From assembly GCF_963677565.1 (NCBI RefSeq), contig NZ_OY781981.1, forward strand, positions 496,001 to 560,000: a stretch of DNA of 64,000 nt, in the 5' to 3' direction. Made by a program: the position numbers and the translations under genes. Source of the DNA: an uncultured Draconibacterium sp. (GTDB taxonomy: Bacteria; Bacteroidota; Bacteroidia; Bacteroidales; Prolixibacteraceae). The notes beneath the pieces are model-generated. The model was not told the origin of the DNA. It ran no database searches and worked only from the letters and a program-made list of their open reading frames with translations. Numbering within the stretch: the stretch's first letter is position 1; every line of letters starts with the position of its first letter. This document shows, one piece after another, positions 53,039 through 61,531 of this stretch.

Positions 53039-53839
53039 TTACACTTTATCGTAAAACTCGTTGTAAGCATCAATATATGTATCTTTTGGTTGGTAGTCAA
53101 GGAATAACTTACCGCTTTCCTGAATGTGACTTTTAACATCCTTGTTAATGTCCTCGCTTCCTTGCACTACCGCATCCGAGTAATCGATAGCCATTTTGCT
53201 AACGTTGGCAAATGTAGGCTCTTCAATTGCCGTTACATCATCTTTGGTAATACCTTCAAGTAACAATTTCTCGTTAAAATTGCTGTCCAGCGTATTTTTG
53301 AAATCATCGTTATAAACCGAATACACCAGTTTCGAGTTTTGAAACAGCGGATCGTTATAGTAATACTTTTTAATATACAACGGCACTAACGATGTAAGCC
53401 AACCATGACAGTGAATAATATCGGGAGCCCAACGCAGCTTAATTACTGTCTCCAATACACCACGGGCAAAGAAGACAGCACGCTCGTCGTTGTCTTCGAA
53501 CTCATTTCCATCAGCATCATGCAAAACGGCTTTGCGTTGAAAATAATCTTCATTATCGATAAAATAAACCTGCATACGGGCAGCTTGTATCGACGCTACC
53601 TTTATGATTAGCGGATGATCTGCATCGTTAATAACAAGGTTCATACCCGATAAACGGATTACCTCGTGTAACTGATTTCTACGCTCGTTTACGCAGCCAT
53701 AACGCGGCATAAATGTTCTAATCTCTCTCCCTTTCTCCTGAACGCCCTGTGGCAGGTAACGTCCTATTTCTGACATTTCGCTTTCTGGTAAATAAGGGGT
53801 AATCTCCTGTGAAATATAAAGGATTCTTTTCTTTTCCAT
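53039..53839 (-). CDS. Glycogen/starch synthase N-terminal domain protein
   Basis: A 266-residue protein that matches only the N-terminal catalytic subdomain of GT5 glycogen synthase. Start KKRILYISQEITPYLPESEMSEIGRYLPQ resembles the ADP-glucose-binding start, and PDIIHCHGWLTSLVPLYIKKYY is the GlgA HxW region. The ADP-glucose-binding KxGGL motif is not seen and the whole C-terminal glycosyltransferase subdomain is missing. This short form recurs in Bacteroidota beside panC, so it is a real gene rather than a truncation, but it cannot be assumed to make glycogen. Divergent from panC. Confidence 0.85.
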   Translation of the reverse strand: MEKKRILYISQEITPYLPESEMSEIGRYLPQGVQEKGREIRTFMPRYGCVNERRNQLHEVIRLSGMNLVINDADHPLIIKVASIQAARMQVYFIDNEDYFQRKAVLHDADGNEFEDNDERAVFFARGVLETVIKLRWAPDIIHCHGWLTSLVPLYIKKYYYNDPLFQNSKLVYSVYNDDFKNTLDSNFNEKLLLEGITKDDVTAIEEPTFANVSKMAIDYSDAVVQGSEDINKDVKSHIQESGKLFLDYQPKDTYIDAYNEFYDKV

Positions 53840-53990
53840 GAACCTATAAGTGCAGTTAAAAAACAGTGTGCAAAAGTAATAAAAATAAACGAATTGTCAA
53901 GTTAAGTTAGTTAGTTTCAGTTACTATCCTTCATTTTTTTGCTGTTTTAACAATTAAAATTACTTACTTTGCAGCCGCAATTTTTTAGGC

Positions 53991-54827
53991 ATGAAACTGG
54001 TTCGCACAGAAAAAGAATTACAAGCTGAAATTCAGCACCTTGCCCAAGGTAATACAGTGGGTTTTGTACCCACAATGGGGGCGCTTCACCAAGGCCATAT
54101 TTCCTTGGTAAAACAGGCCGTTTCGGAAAATCTGGTTGTGGTGGTAAGTATTTTTGTAAATCCAACACAATTTAACGATCCGGCCGATTTGGAACGCTAT
54201 CCGCGCACACTCGAAAACGATATGAAATTATTGGAACCAACGGGTTGTTCTATCGTTTTTGCACCAAATGCAAAGGAAGTTTACCCCGAACCGGATAAAC
54301 GTAAATTTAACTTTGGAAAATTAGAAGAGGTGATGGAAGGTAAACATCGCCCGGGACACTTTAACGGTGTAGCACAGGTGGTTAGCCGCCTTTTCGACAT
54401 GGTAAAACCTACCAAAAGTTACTTCGGATTAAAGGATTTTCAGCAATTGGCCATTGTTAAAAATATGGTGAAACAACTGCAACTTCCTGTGGAAATTGTA
54501 CCTTGCGCCATTATTCGCGAAGAAAGTGGTTTAGCCATGAGCTCGCGAAATGAATTATTGACAGAAGAACAGCGGGAAAATGCAGCCGTAATTTCGGAGA
54601 CTTTATTTAAAGCCAAAGAACTTAAGGCACAGAAATCCGTACAAGAAATCACGGATTGGGTAACAGAAACGATAAACAAGAATCCATTCCTTGATGTTGA
54701 ATATTTTGAGATCGTTGACGACGAACAGTTGCAACCGGTTAAAAACTGGGACGAAGAATCGACAAAAGTCGGATGTGTTGCTGTTTTTTGCGAAAAGATC
54801 AGATTAATTGACAATATAGTTTTTTAA
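53991..54827 (+). CDS. panC: Pantothenate synthetase
   Basis: ATP-dependent joining of pantoate and beta-alanine. The 278 residues carry the nucleotide-binding HxGH motif ([14 protein letters not shown], residues 27-40), [20 protein letters not shown], the [15 protein letters not shown] segment and the ERK-like [12 protein letters not shown]. It is followed by panD after 19 bp, so both pantothenate-branch enzymes are coupled. Confidence 0.97.
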   Translation: MKLVRTEKELQAEIQHLAQGNTVGFVPTMGALHQGHISLVKQAVSENLVVVVSIFVNPTQFNDPADLERYPRTLENDMKLLEPTGCSIVFAPNAKEVYPEPDKRKFNFGKLEEVMEGKHRPGHFNGVAQVVSRLFDMVKPTKSYFGLKDFQQLAIVKNMVKQLQLPVEIVPCAIIREESGLAMSSRNELLTEEQRENAAVISETLFKAKELKAQKSVQEITDWVTETINKNPFLDVEYFEIVDDEQLQPVKNWDEESTKVGCVAVFCEKIRLIDNIVF

Positions 54828-54846
54828 GACCGAAACAAGCATAGTT

Positions 54847-55197
54847 ATGCAAATTGAAGTTTGTAAATCGAAAATACACAAGGTTACCGTTACTGAAGCG
54901 AACCTTCAATATGTTGGAAGTATTACCATCGACGAGGATTTGATGGACGCGGCAAACCTTATTGAGAACGAAAAAGTACAGGTTGTTAATATTAACAACG
55001 GCGAGCGTCTGGAGACTTATGTTATCAGAGGTGAGCGCGGATCGGGTACCATTTGTTTAAATGGTCCGGCTGCACGTAAAGTGGCGGTTGGCGACGTGGT
55101 TATTATCATTTCGTACGCCTTAATGGATTTTGAGGAAGCCAAAACATTTAAACCAAGTTTGATCTTCCCTGATATCGAGACCAATACGGTAGTATAA
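54847..55197 (+). CDS. panD: Aspartate 1-decarboxylase
   Basis: Makes beta-alanine from aspartate for pantothenate. The 116-residue proenzyme self-cleaves between Gly24 and Ser25 (QYVGSITID) to create the pyruvoyl cofactor. Other conserved parts are [15 protein letters not shown] and [14 protein letters not shown]. Cotranscribed with panC; a terminator follows. Confidence 0.97.
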   Translation: MQIEVCKSKIHKVTVTEANLQYVGSITIDEDLMDAANLIENEKVQVVNINNGERLETYVIRGERGSGTICLNGPAARKVAVGDVVIIISYALMDFEEAKTFKPSLIFPDIETNTVV

Positions 55198-55218
55198 AAT
55201 ACATTACATATAAATATG

Positions 55219-55249
55219 AACCTCGTAGTTTTTACTGCGAGGTTTTTTT
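55219..55249 (+). terminator. Intrinsic terminator after panC-panD
   Basis: Stem AACCTCGTAG / CTGCGAGGTT (55219-55228 with 55235-55244, one G-T pair) followed by seven T. Confidence 0.88.
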
Positions 55250-55320
55250 ATTCGCGCCCCTTTCAATGCCTCCAGAGTTTTATTCCGATTAAAAGGAATT
55301 AATCACTATTTTTGACAGAT

Positions 55321-55809
55321 ATGAATCTAATGTCTAAATCGAAAATATTTCGTGATTTTGAATCGTTTTATCCCATGCTATCGATCTGGAAAGGAAGCGA
55401 CAACACCATTGTTTTTACTAACGGGTGCTTCGATCTTATTCATAACGGGCACGTTGATTCGCTGCACAAATCAGCAGCATTTGGCACCAAACTCATCGTT
55501 GGGCTTAACTCTGATAAATCGGTAAAACTATTAAAGGGCGATAAACGCCCCATTTTAAACGAGCAGGCACGTGCCGAAATTCTGGCTGCATTTGAATGTG
55601 TTGATGCAGTAATTCTTTTCGATGAAGAAACACCTGCTGAGATTATAGCCAAAATTATCCCCGACGTGCTGGTTAAAGGTGCGCAATACGAAATTCATGA
55701 AATTGCGGGTCACGACACCGTATTAAATAACGGTGGCAAAGTGGAAACACTGGAGTTGATTGAAGGGATTTCAACCAGTGAAATTATTGAACGAATAAAA
55801 AAATTGTAG
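55321..55809 (+). CDS. RfaE2-like heptose 1-phosphate adenylyltransferase family protein
   Basis: A 162-residue nucleotidyltransferase of the cytidylyltransferase-like family. The N-terminal FTNGCFDLIHNGHVDSL has the HxGH nucleotide-binding signature, followed by KLIVGLNSDKSVKLLKGDKRPI and LVKGAQYEIHEIAGHD, which match the adenylyltransferase half of HldE (RfaE domain II). In that role it would activate D-glycero-beta-D-manno-heptose 1-phosphate for LPS core. A TTG start at 55312 is possible, but the ATG at 55321 is preferred. The gene is separate from any kinase domain in this window. Confidence 0.87.
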   Translation: MNLMSKSKIFRDFESFYPMLSIWKGSDNTIVFTNGCFDLIHNGHVDSLHKSAAFGTKLIVGLNSDKSVKLLKGDKRPILNEQARAEILAAFECVDAVILFDEETPAEIIAKIIPDVLVKGAQYEIHEIAGHDTVLNNGGKVETLELIEGISTSEIIERIKKL

Positions 55810-55811
55810 AA

Positions 55812-55888
55812 TCTCTGCGAAAACCTCAGCGTTCTCTGTGGTTATATTTTTTTACCGCAGAGATAGCAGAGAAACGCACAGAGCGACA
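55812..55888. repeat. Inverted repeat between the RfaE2-like gene and radA
   Basis: The two arms read TCTCTGCG ... GTTCTCTGTGG and CCGCAGAGATAGCAGAGAAAC, joined across a T run. They are inverted, imperfect copies of one another and fill nearly the whole gap. It could terminate the upstream gene or be another dispersed palindrome. Confidence 0.5.
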
Positions 55889-55896
55889 CATAAAAA

Positions 55897-57255
55897 ATGG
55901 CAAAAACAAAAACCATATACACCTGCCAAAACTGCGGGGCACAATCGCCCAAATGGCTTGGCAAATGCTCCACCTGTAACGAGTGGAACACCTACGTTGA
56001 AGAGATTGTAGAAAAGAAACAATCTACCGGAAAACTTTCGGTGCAGATTTCGGGAAACCAACCCATCACACTCGAGAATATTGAAATGGCCAGAACCCAG
56101 CGCATTTCGGTGGGTATTGAAGAATTTAACCGTGTTTTGGGAGGCGGAATCGTTCCCGGCTCGCTGATACTTTTAGGTGGCGATCCCGGCATTGGAAAAT
56201 CAACACTGGCACTACAACTCGCACTTGGGTTAAACGGGAAAAAGATACTTTACATCTCGGGCGAGGAAAGCCTGCAACAGATAAAACTACGCGCCGAGCG
56301 TTTGAGCAATGCCCAAAGCAACTGCCTGTTTTTAAGCGAAACATCGCTTGAGCACATCATCGCACAATCTGAGCAAGCAAAACCGGAGCTGCTGATCATC
56401 GATTCTATTCAAACCATTTCAACCGAACTGATTGAATCATCACCGGGCTCGGTTGGACAGGTTCGCGAGTGTACATCGGCACTATTAAAATTTGCAAAAA
56501 AAAATCATGTTGCCGTGGTGCTGATCGGGCATATTACCAAGGAAGGTAGTCTTGCCGGGCCAAAAGTGCTCGAACACATGGTCGACACCGTTTTGCAATT
56601 TGAAGGCGATACCAATTATATGTACCGCATTTTGCGTTCGAATAAAAACCGCTTTGGATCCACCAACGAGCTCGGCATTTTTGAAATGCGCAGCGATGGT
56701 TTACGTGAAATCACCAATCCTTCCGAGCAGTTGATTTCAAAAGTAAGCGACGATGTGAGTGGTACCGCCATTGCAGCAACCGTTGAAGGCGTGCGCCCTT
56801 TCCTAATTGAAATTCAGGCATTGGTAAGTTCGGCTGCTTACGGAACGCCTCAGCGTTCGTCAACAGGTTTTGATCTTCGCCGATTAAATATGCTTTTGGC
56901 TGTGTTGGAAAAAAGGGCAGGTTTTAAACTCATTGCAAAAGACGTTTTCCTGAATATTGCAGGCGGACTAAAAATTAATGATCCGGCCACCGATTTGGCG
57001 GTAATTTGTTCCATTCTATCGTCGAACATCGATATCGCCATTAACCACAAAATTTGTTTTGCCGGCGAGGTTGGACTAACAGGAGAAATTAGAGCCGTTA
57101 GCCGCATCGAGCAACGCATTGCCGAAGCCGCAAAGCTGGGTTTCTCGCGTATTTATGTTCCAACGTTGAACAAAGGTTTCGATGCATCGAAATTTAAAAT
57201 CGACATTGTTAAAGTCAGCCGTGTAGAAGAAGTGTTTAAAACTATTTTTGCATAA
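55897..57255 (+). CDS. radA: DNA repair protein RadA
   Basis: A RecA-related ATPase with helicase activity that promotes branch migration and processing of recombination intermediates. The 452 residues have a four-cysteine zinc finger (Cys10, Cys13, Cys24, Cys27), Walker A GGDPGIGKST at 94-103, the RadA-specific KNRFG motif at about 248-252 (RSNKNRFGSTNELGIFEM) and a C-terminal Lon-like domain (NIAGGLKINDPATDLAVI, GEVGLTGEIRAV). All diagnostic parts are present. Confidence 0.98.
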   Translation: MAKTKTIYTCQNCGAQSPKWLGKCSTCNEWNTYVEEIVEKKQSTGKLSVQISGNQPITLENIEMARTQRISVGIEEFNRVLGGGIVPGSLILLGGDPGIGKSTLALQLALGLNGKKILYISGEESLQQIKLRAERLSNAQSNCLFLSETSLEHIIAQSEQAKPELLIIDSIQTISTELIESSPGSVGQVRECTSALLKFAKKNHVAVVLIGHITKEGSLAGPKVLEHMVDTVLQFEGDTNYMYRILRSNKNRFGSTNELGIFEMRSDGLREITNPSEQLISKVSDDVSGTAIAATVEGVRPFLIEIQALVSSAAYGTPQRSSTGFDLRRLNMLLAVLEKRAGFKLIAKDVFLNIAGGLKINDPATDLAVICSILSSNIDIAINHKICFAGEVGLTGEIRAVSRIEQRIAEAAKLGFSRIYVPTLNKGFDASKFKIDIVKVSRVEEVFKTIFA

Positions 57256-57282
57256 AATAAATATAGGAATGCCGACTTGACT

Positions 57283-57344
57283 CGTCACCCTGAACTTGTT
57301 TCAGGGTCTATATCGACAGATGCTAATACGAGTTCAGCATGACG
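57283..57344. repeat. REP-like composite palindrome
   Basis: CGTCACCCTGAACTTGTTTC then AGGGTCT (57283-57309), and GATGCTAATACGAGTTCAGC then ATGACG (57319-57344). The second is an inverted relative of the first. Both match units in the cluster at 4308-4487, confirming one dispersed family. It lies just after radA. Confidence 0.7.
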
Positions 57345-57440
57345 TTATAAAGGCTATGAAATTAAAACTGTACTCAAATAAGCTTTTTTAACGACCTTTT
57401 TTTGAAAAACGATTCAACTATTTATAATTTGGCACCCATA

Positions 57441-57824
57441 ATGAAGAAGGCTTTACTGATATTATTTGTTGCCGTATTCGCATTCACCGCTTGCGAAGAC
57501 GAGATAATGACCAAACCTGAGCATCTTATTAAAGAAAAGAAAATGATCAACATGTTAGTTGATGTACATTTGGCCGATGCTGCTTTTAACCATTTCAGGT
57601 ACGATTCTGCGATGTTAAACAATAGAACAGAAAACTTCTATTATTCGGTTTTGGATAAGTACGAGGTGCCGGATTCCGTATTCGAACAGTCGCTGGTTTA
57701 CTATGCCAGTTTCCCAAAAGACTTCGAAAAAATGTACCGTAAAGTGATGAGCCGCCTGAGCGAAATGGAGCAGGAAAAATCGGGACGGAAAGAAGAGTTG
57801 CTGAAATTTGAAGAAGAAGAATAA
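57441..57824 (+). CDS. DUF4296 domain lipoprotein
   Basis: A 127-residue lipoprotein (lipobox FAFTAC) of the DUF4296 family, specific to Bacteroidota. The helical domain has the family signature KKMINMLVDVHLADAAFNH followed by YYSVLDKYEVPDSVFEQSLVYY and a charged, Glu-rich C-terminus. The frame is open to 57402, but the ATG at 57441 gives the signal peptide. It is 11 bp from the amidohydrolase gene, so they are probably cotranscribed. Function unknown. Confidence 0.88.
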   Translation: MKKALLILFVAVFAFTACEDEIMTKPEHLIKEKKMINMLVDVHLADAAFNHFRYDSAMLNNRTENFYYSVLDKYEVPDSVFEQSLVYYASFPKDFEKMYRKVMSRLSEMEQEKSGRKEELLKFEEEE

Positions 57825-57835
57825 CTAGCTGCAAG

Positions 57836-59026
57836 GTGAGAAAAATCGCCGCCACATACATCTTCCCCGGAACAGCTTCGCCAATAAAAAATGGTATTTT
57901 AGTTTGCGACGATGCAGGAACAATCATCGAAATCCTTGATCGTGGAGATACCTTTCGTGAAGAAGCCGGAGTGGAGTTTTACAGCGGTATCTTGGTTCCC
58001 GGATTTGTAAATGCTCATTGCCATCTGGAATTTTCGTATCTCCTTAATAAAATAGAAAAGCATATCGGCTTTAGCGGTTTTCTGAAAGAAATTAACCAAT
58101 TACGAAACGAACCAGCCGACAAAGAAAAGGTTATGCAAAATGCCGATCGGAAGATGTGGGCAGCTGGAATTGCAGCTGTTGGTGATGTTTCCAATACTGA
58201 TCTTTCGTTGACAGTAAAACAAAAGAGCAAAAACTACTACCATACTTTTGTTGAGGTCTTTGGCTTTCACCCGTTGCGGGCTGAGCGGGCGTTTTCGAAA
58301 GCGATAGAAGTAATTGATTTGTTTGATAAAGCCAATCTTTCTGTTTCCATCGTTCCGCATTCGCCCTATTCTGTTTCACATGAGTTGTTCGAAAAAGTAC
58401 AGAACTATGCTCAGGAAAAAGGAAGACCATTCTCAATTCACAACCAGGAAAGTAAAGCTGAAACAGAATTCTTCTTAACAGCAGAAAGTGATATTTCGAA
58501 ACATTTCATCGACAACCTCAACCTTGACACAACACATTGGGAACCAACAGGTAAATCTTCGCTACAATCTATAATTCAGTACTTACCAAAAGAAAATCGA
58601 CTTTTACTCGTGCATAATACCCACACCCAAAAACAGGATATTGATGCATTAAAAAGATACAGAAAACTTGAAAACACCTTTTTTGTGCTGTGTCCAAACT
58701 CCAATCTTTACATTGCAAATGAGTTACCTCCGGTAGATCTTTTTCGCCAAGAAAAGTTGCAGATATGTTTGGGAACCGACAGTCTGGCATCGAACACCGA
58801 ACTTTCGATACTTCAGGAAATGCTTACCATTCAGCAAAATTTCCCTGAAGTTCCGCTGGAAGAGTTGTTGTTGTGGGCCTGCATAAACGGAGCCAAAGCC
58901 TTAAACCTTTCAAATACTTTCGGATCGTTTGAAAACGGTAAAAAACCCGGTGTAAACCTGATTACCGGCATCGATTTCAAAACGATGAAACTGACCCCAG
59001 ACACAAAAGTTAAACGCCTGATTTAA
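57836..59026 (+). CDS. Amidohydrolase family protein (deaminase-like)
   Basis: A 396-residue metal-dependent hydrolase of the amidohydrolase superfamily. The early metal motif is NAHCHLEFSYL, the middle has VPHSPYSVSHELF and SIHNQESKAE, and the late catalytic Asp is in CLGTDSLASN. The layout resembles SsnA/TrzN-like or aminofutalosine deaminase members; the latter would place it in menaquinone synthesis, but nothing in the context proves that. It appears to start at GTG (57836), since no ATG precedes the conserved N-terminus. Confidence 0.85.
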   Translation: MRKIAATYIFPGTASPIKNGILVCDDAGTIIEILDRGDTFREEAGVEFYSGILVPGFVNAHCHLEFSYLLNKIEKHIGFSGFLKEINQLRNEPADKEKVMQNADRKMWAAGIAAVGDVSNTDLSLTVKQKSKNYYHTFVEVFGFHPLRAERAFSKAIEVIDLFDKANLSVSIVPHSPYSVSHELFEKVQNYAQEKGRPFSIHNQESKAETEFFLTAESDISKHFIDNLNLDTTHWEPTGKSSLQSIIQYLPKENRLLLVHNTHTQKQDIDALKRYRKLENTFFVLCPNSNLYIANELPPVDLFRQEKLQICLGTDSLASNTELSILQEMLTIQQNFPEVPLEELLLWACINGAKALNLSNTFGSFENGKKPGVNLITGIDFKTMKLTPDTKVKRLI

Positions 59027-59054
59027 ACGAAATTCAATCCCAAATATTTTTAGC

Positions 59055-59062
59055 TATTTTTG
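59055..59062 (+). promoter_or_regulatory. Candidate -7 element for dusB
   Basis: TATTTTTG followed by C, matching TAnnTTTG, 18 bp upstream of the dusB ATG. A clear -33 box is not seen. Confidence 0.45.
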
Positions 59063-59079
59063 CAGCAATTTTCAGAGGA

Positions 59080-60096
59080 ATGATTAAAATTGGCAACATA
59101 GAACTGGAGGGCACTCCCCTTTTTTTGGCACCGATGGAAGATGTCACCTATAAATCGTTTAGGATGATGTGTAAAAAATTTGGTGCCGACGTAATGTACA
59201 CCGAGTTTGTATCGTCGGAGGCCTTGGTACGCGACGTGGAAAAAACCAAACAAAAAATGCATTTGTTTGATTTTGATCGTCCGGTAGCTATCCAGATTTA
59301 TGGACACAACATTGATTCGATGGTTCGTGCGGCGCAGGTAGCCGAAGAATTTGAGCCCGATTTTATCGACATCAATTATGGTTGCCCCATGAAAAAAATT
59401 GTGCGCCACGGTGCCGGATCGGCGATGCTAAAAGACGTGGACAAGATGCAAAAGATGACGGCCGAAATTGTAAAAGCGGTAAAAATTCCGGTTACTGCAA
59501 AAACACGCCTGGGCTGGTCGGCTGGGAATTTGCCAATTGTTGAAGTTGCCGAACGTTTGCAGGATGCCGGTATTCAGGCACTGGCCATTCACGGACGTAC
59601 ACGCGAACAATTGTATACCGGCAATGCCGACTGGACATTGATTGGAGAAGTAAAAAACAATTCGAAAATTCACATCCCGATTATTGGCAATGGCGACATC
59701 AACAGCGGGAAAAAAGCCAAACAACTGCTTGACGAAACCGGCGTAGATGCCTTAATGATAGGCCGCGGAGCAATTGGTCGGCCATGGCTATTCCGCGAAG
59801 TGAAACATTACCTGCAAACCGGAGAAGAACTTCCACAGCCAACCGTTAACGAAGTAGTAGAAACATTAAAAAAACAACTTCGGTTAAATCTTGAGTGGCG
59901 CGATAACGAACGATCCGGAATTTTAATGATGCGCCGACACTTTGCCAAATATTTCCCGGGATTACCTAATTTCAGGGAACTTAAAATTCAGTTGTTGCGT
60001 GCCGAAACAAACGACGAGGTACATTCAATTCTTGAAAAGATTACCGAGCAATACGGTACTTTTCAGCTCGACTTTTCAACAGCCAGCTTAAAATAG
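59080..60096 (+). CDS. dusB: tRNA-dihydrouridine synthase B
   Basis: FMN-dependent reduction of uridine to dihydrouridine in tRNA D-loops. The 338-residue TIM barrel starts LEGTPLFLAPMEDVTYKSFR (APMxxVT), has the substrate-contact Cys in DINYGCPMKKIVRHGAGSA, AKTRLGW, HGRTREQLYTG and IGNGDI, and a C-terminal helical domain. DusB-type members dominate in Bacteroidota. A YkvA gene follows after 7 bp. Confidence 0.95.
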   Translation: MIKIGNIELEGTPLFLAPMEDVTYKSFRMMCKKFGADVMYTEFVSSEALVRDVEKTKQKMHLFDFDRPVAIQIYGHNIDSMVRAAQVAEEFEPDFIDINYGCPMKKIVRHGAGSAMLKDVDKMQKMTAEIVKAVKIPVTAKTRLGWSAGNLPIVEVAERLQDAGIQALAIHGRTREQLYTGNADWTLIGEVKNNSKIHIPIIGNGDINSGKKAKQLLDETGVDALMIGRGAIGRPWLFREVKHYLQTGEELPQPTVNEVVETLKKQLRLNLEWRDNERSGILMMRRHFAKYFPGLPNFRELKIQLLRAETNDEVHSILEKITEQYGTFQLDFSTASLK

Positions 60097-60103
60097 ATTA
60101 ACC

Positions 60104-60484
60104 ATGGACAACAAGTATTCAAAATATTTCTCGGAACAATCGTTATGGGACAAGCTCAGGAAGTTTGGCAAAGGCGCAGGTGCTAAAGTTGTTTATGCTG
60201 TTTTATTGTTGTACTATACATTCGAAGACAAAAGTGTTGGCATTAAAACGAAGCTCAGCATTGCAGCTGCACTCGGTTATTTTATTTTGCCCACCGATGC
60301 TATTGTCGATCTCACCCCCATAATTGGTTTCAGCGACGATTTGGGCGTATTACTATTTACACTGTCTGCTATCGCCACCAATATTACTCCTGAAACAAAA
60401 GCCAAAGCACGTGAAAAATTACACGATTGGTTTGGTGAAATCAATCCTGAGGAACTCAGCGAAATTGAAAACAATACCTTTTAA
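60104..60484 (+). CDS. YkvA family (DUF1232) protein
   Basis: A 126-residue protein of the YkvA/DUF1232 family. The signature is the hydrophobic YFILPTDAIVDLTPIIGFSDDLGVLLFTLSAI (PxDxIPDxxPxxGxxDD), probably membrane-associated, preceded by LLYYTFEDKSVGIKTKL. Function unknown. It lies 7 bp after dusB, in the same transcript. Confidence 0.92.
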   Translation: MDNKYSKYFSEQSLWDKLRKFGKGAGAKVVYAVLLLYYTFEDKSVGIKTKLSIAAALGYFILPTDAIVDLTPIIGFSDDLGVLLFTLSAIATNITPETKAKAREKLHDWFGEINPEELSEIENNTF

Positions 60485-60538
60485 TACTTTTTTACAAGCA
60501 CGTTAACAGAGGTTAAAACATTGCTTTTGTGAAAGTTA

Positions 60539-60554
60539 TGGCACACGCTTTGCA
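60539..60554 (+). promoter_or_regulatory. Consensus sigma-54 promoter
   Basis: TGGCAC-ACGCT-TTGCA matches the -24/-12 consensus TGGCAC-N5-TTGCA at every position. The predicted start is about 60565. It lies 231-246 bp upstream of the TSUP permease gene. The next transcription signal downstream is a terminator at 60703, so the promoter may drive a short RNA as well as, or instead of, the permease. A sigma-54 activator gene lies elsewhere in this window (24049). Confidence 0.75.
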
Positions 60555-60564
60555 TGTATCTAAT

Positions 60565-60732
60565 TAGTTGCATATGTTTTAATGAACATGTTTTAAGATG
60601 ATTGATTAAGATGATTGAAAAAATAAGGTTTCGGCCTTAACATGGTTTTTGTTTTTTGTTTTTTGAGAAGGTAGGTCCTATCTTCGAATTGTTAGCTAGA
60701 CTGGTCCCGCGATGGCGGGACCTTTTCTTTTT
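60565..60732 (+). ncRNA. Possible sigma-54-driven small RNA or leader
   Basis: Predicted transcript of about 165 nt from the sigma-54 promoter to the terminator hairpin. It contains a further hairpin TAAGG-TTTCGG-CCTTA (60624-60639), a U-rich run and no convincing reading frame. It could be a free small RNA, or the leader of the TSUP gene with a conditional terminator. No known RNA family is recognised. Confidence 0.4.
60703..60732 (+). terminator. Intrinsic terminator upstream of the TSUP gene
   Basis: GGTCCCGC-GATG-GCGGGACC, a perfect eight-pair GC-rich stem, followed by TTTTCTTTTTC. It lies 53 bp before the permease ATG, too far from dusB-ykvA (218 bp) to be their usual terminator. Confidence 0.82.
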
Positions 60733-60784
60733 CTGTTTCCCGTTTCAGATTTATTATTACATTAGCGATTCATCTAATCATATT

Positions 60785-61531
60785 ATGCTCACACTCGATT
60801 TTTCAATTCTACAATGGACTTTACTTGCCTTGTGTGGCATGCTGATTGGCATGTCGAAAGTTGGCGTACCCGGTGTTTCAATGTTGGTGGTACCAACACT
60901 GGCATTAATTTTTGGAGGAAAAGCCTCTACCGGAATTTTACTTCCCATGTTAATGATGGCCGATTTGTTTGGTGTTGGATACTACCATCGTCATGCAGAA
61001 TGGAAATACTTGTGGAAACTTCTACCCTGGGCTTTTGTAGGAATTGGTATTGCGCTGTGGGTTGGCGAAGTGGTAAACGATACCTGGTTTAAAAACATTA
61101 TTGCCATATTGGTATTTCTTTGTATAGGACTAATGCTTTGGCGCGACCGTAAAAAAGGACAAAACCTTTTCCCCGACACCTGGTGGTTTTCAGCAATGAT
61201 GGGTGTTTTAGGTGGTTTTGCAACAATGATTGGCAACGTAGCAGGCCCAATTTTTGCCATTTACCTGCTGGCCATGCATTTACCAAAAAACAGTTTTATC
61301 GGCACCGGAGCCTGGTTTTTCCTGATCGTTAATTTCTCGAAATTTCCATTACATATTTTCGTATGGAAAACCATTAACTGGAATACCTTAACACTCGATT
61401 TAATGCTTCTGCCGGCCATTGCTCTCGGCGCTTTTGCAGGCATTAAGCTGGTACAAAAAATATCGGATAAACTATACCGAACCACTGTAATTATAGTAAC
61501 CGCCTTTTCGGCATTTTTACTTTTAATTTGA
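60785..61531 (+). CDS. TSUP family (TauE/SafE) permease
   Basis: A 248-residue membrane protein with about eight helices, of the TauE/SafE/TSUP family that exports sulfite, sulfoacetate or related anions. The family pattern is seen in CGMLIGMSKVGVPGVSMLVV, GVLGGFATMIGNVAGPIFAI and FIGTGAWFFLIVNFSKFPLH. The frame is open upstream to 60656 through the terminator, so the ATG at 60785 is preferred. Its stop overlaps the methyltransferase start by 1 bp (TGATG). Substrate unknown. Confidence 0.88.
   Translation: MLTLDFSILQWTLLALCGMLIGMSKVGVPGVSMLVVPTLALIFGGKASTGILLPMLMMADLFGVGYYHRHAEWKYLWKLLPWAFVGIGIALWVGEVVNDTWFKNIIAILVFLCIGLMLWRDRKKGQNLFPDTWWFSAMMGVLGGFATMIGNVAGPIFAIYLLAMHLPKNSFIGTGAWFFLIVNFSKFPLHIFVWKTINWNTLTLDLMLLPAIALGAFAGIKLVQKISDKLYRTTVIIVTAFSAFLLLI

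Noticed and set aside
60640..60740. tRNA-like or T-box structure upstream of the TSUP gene
   Set aside because: No cloverleaf, T-loop or specifier-loop motif can be built; only a simple terminator and one small hairpin are seen.
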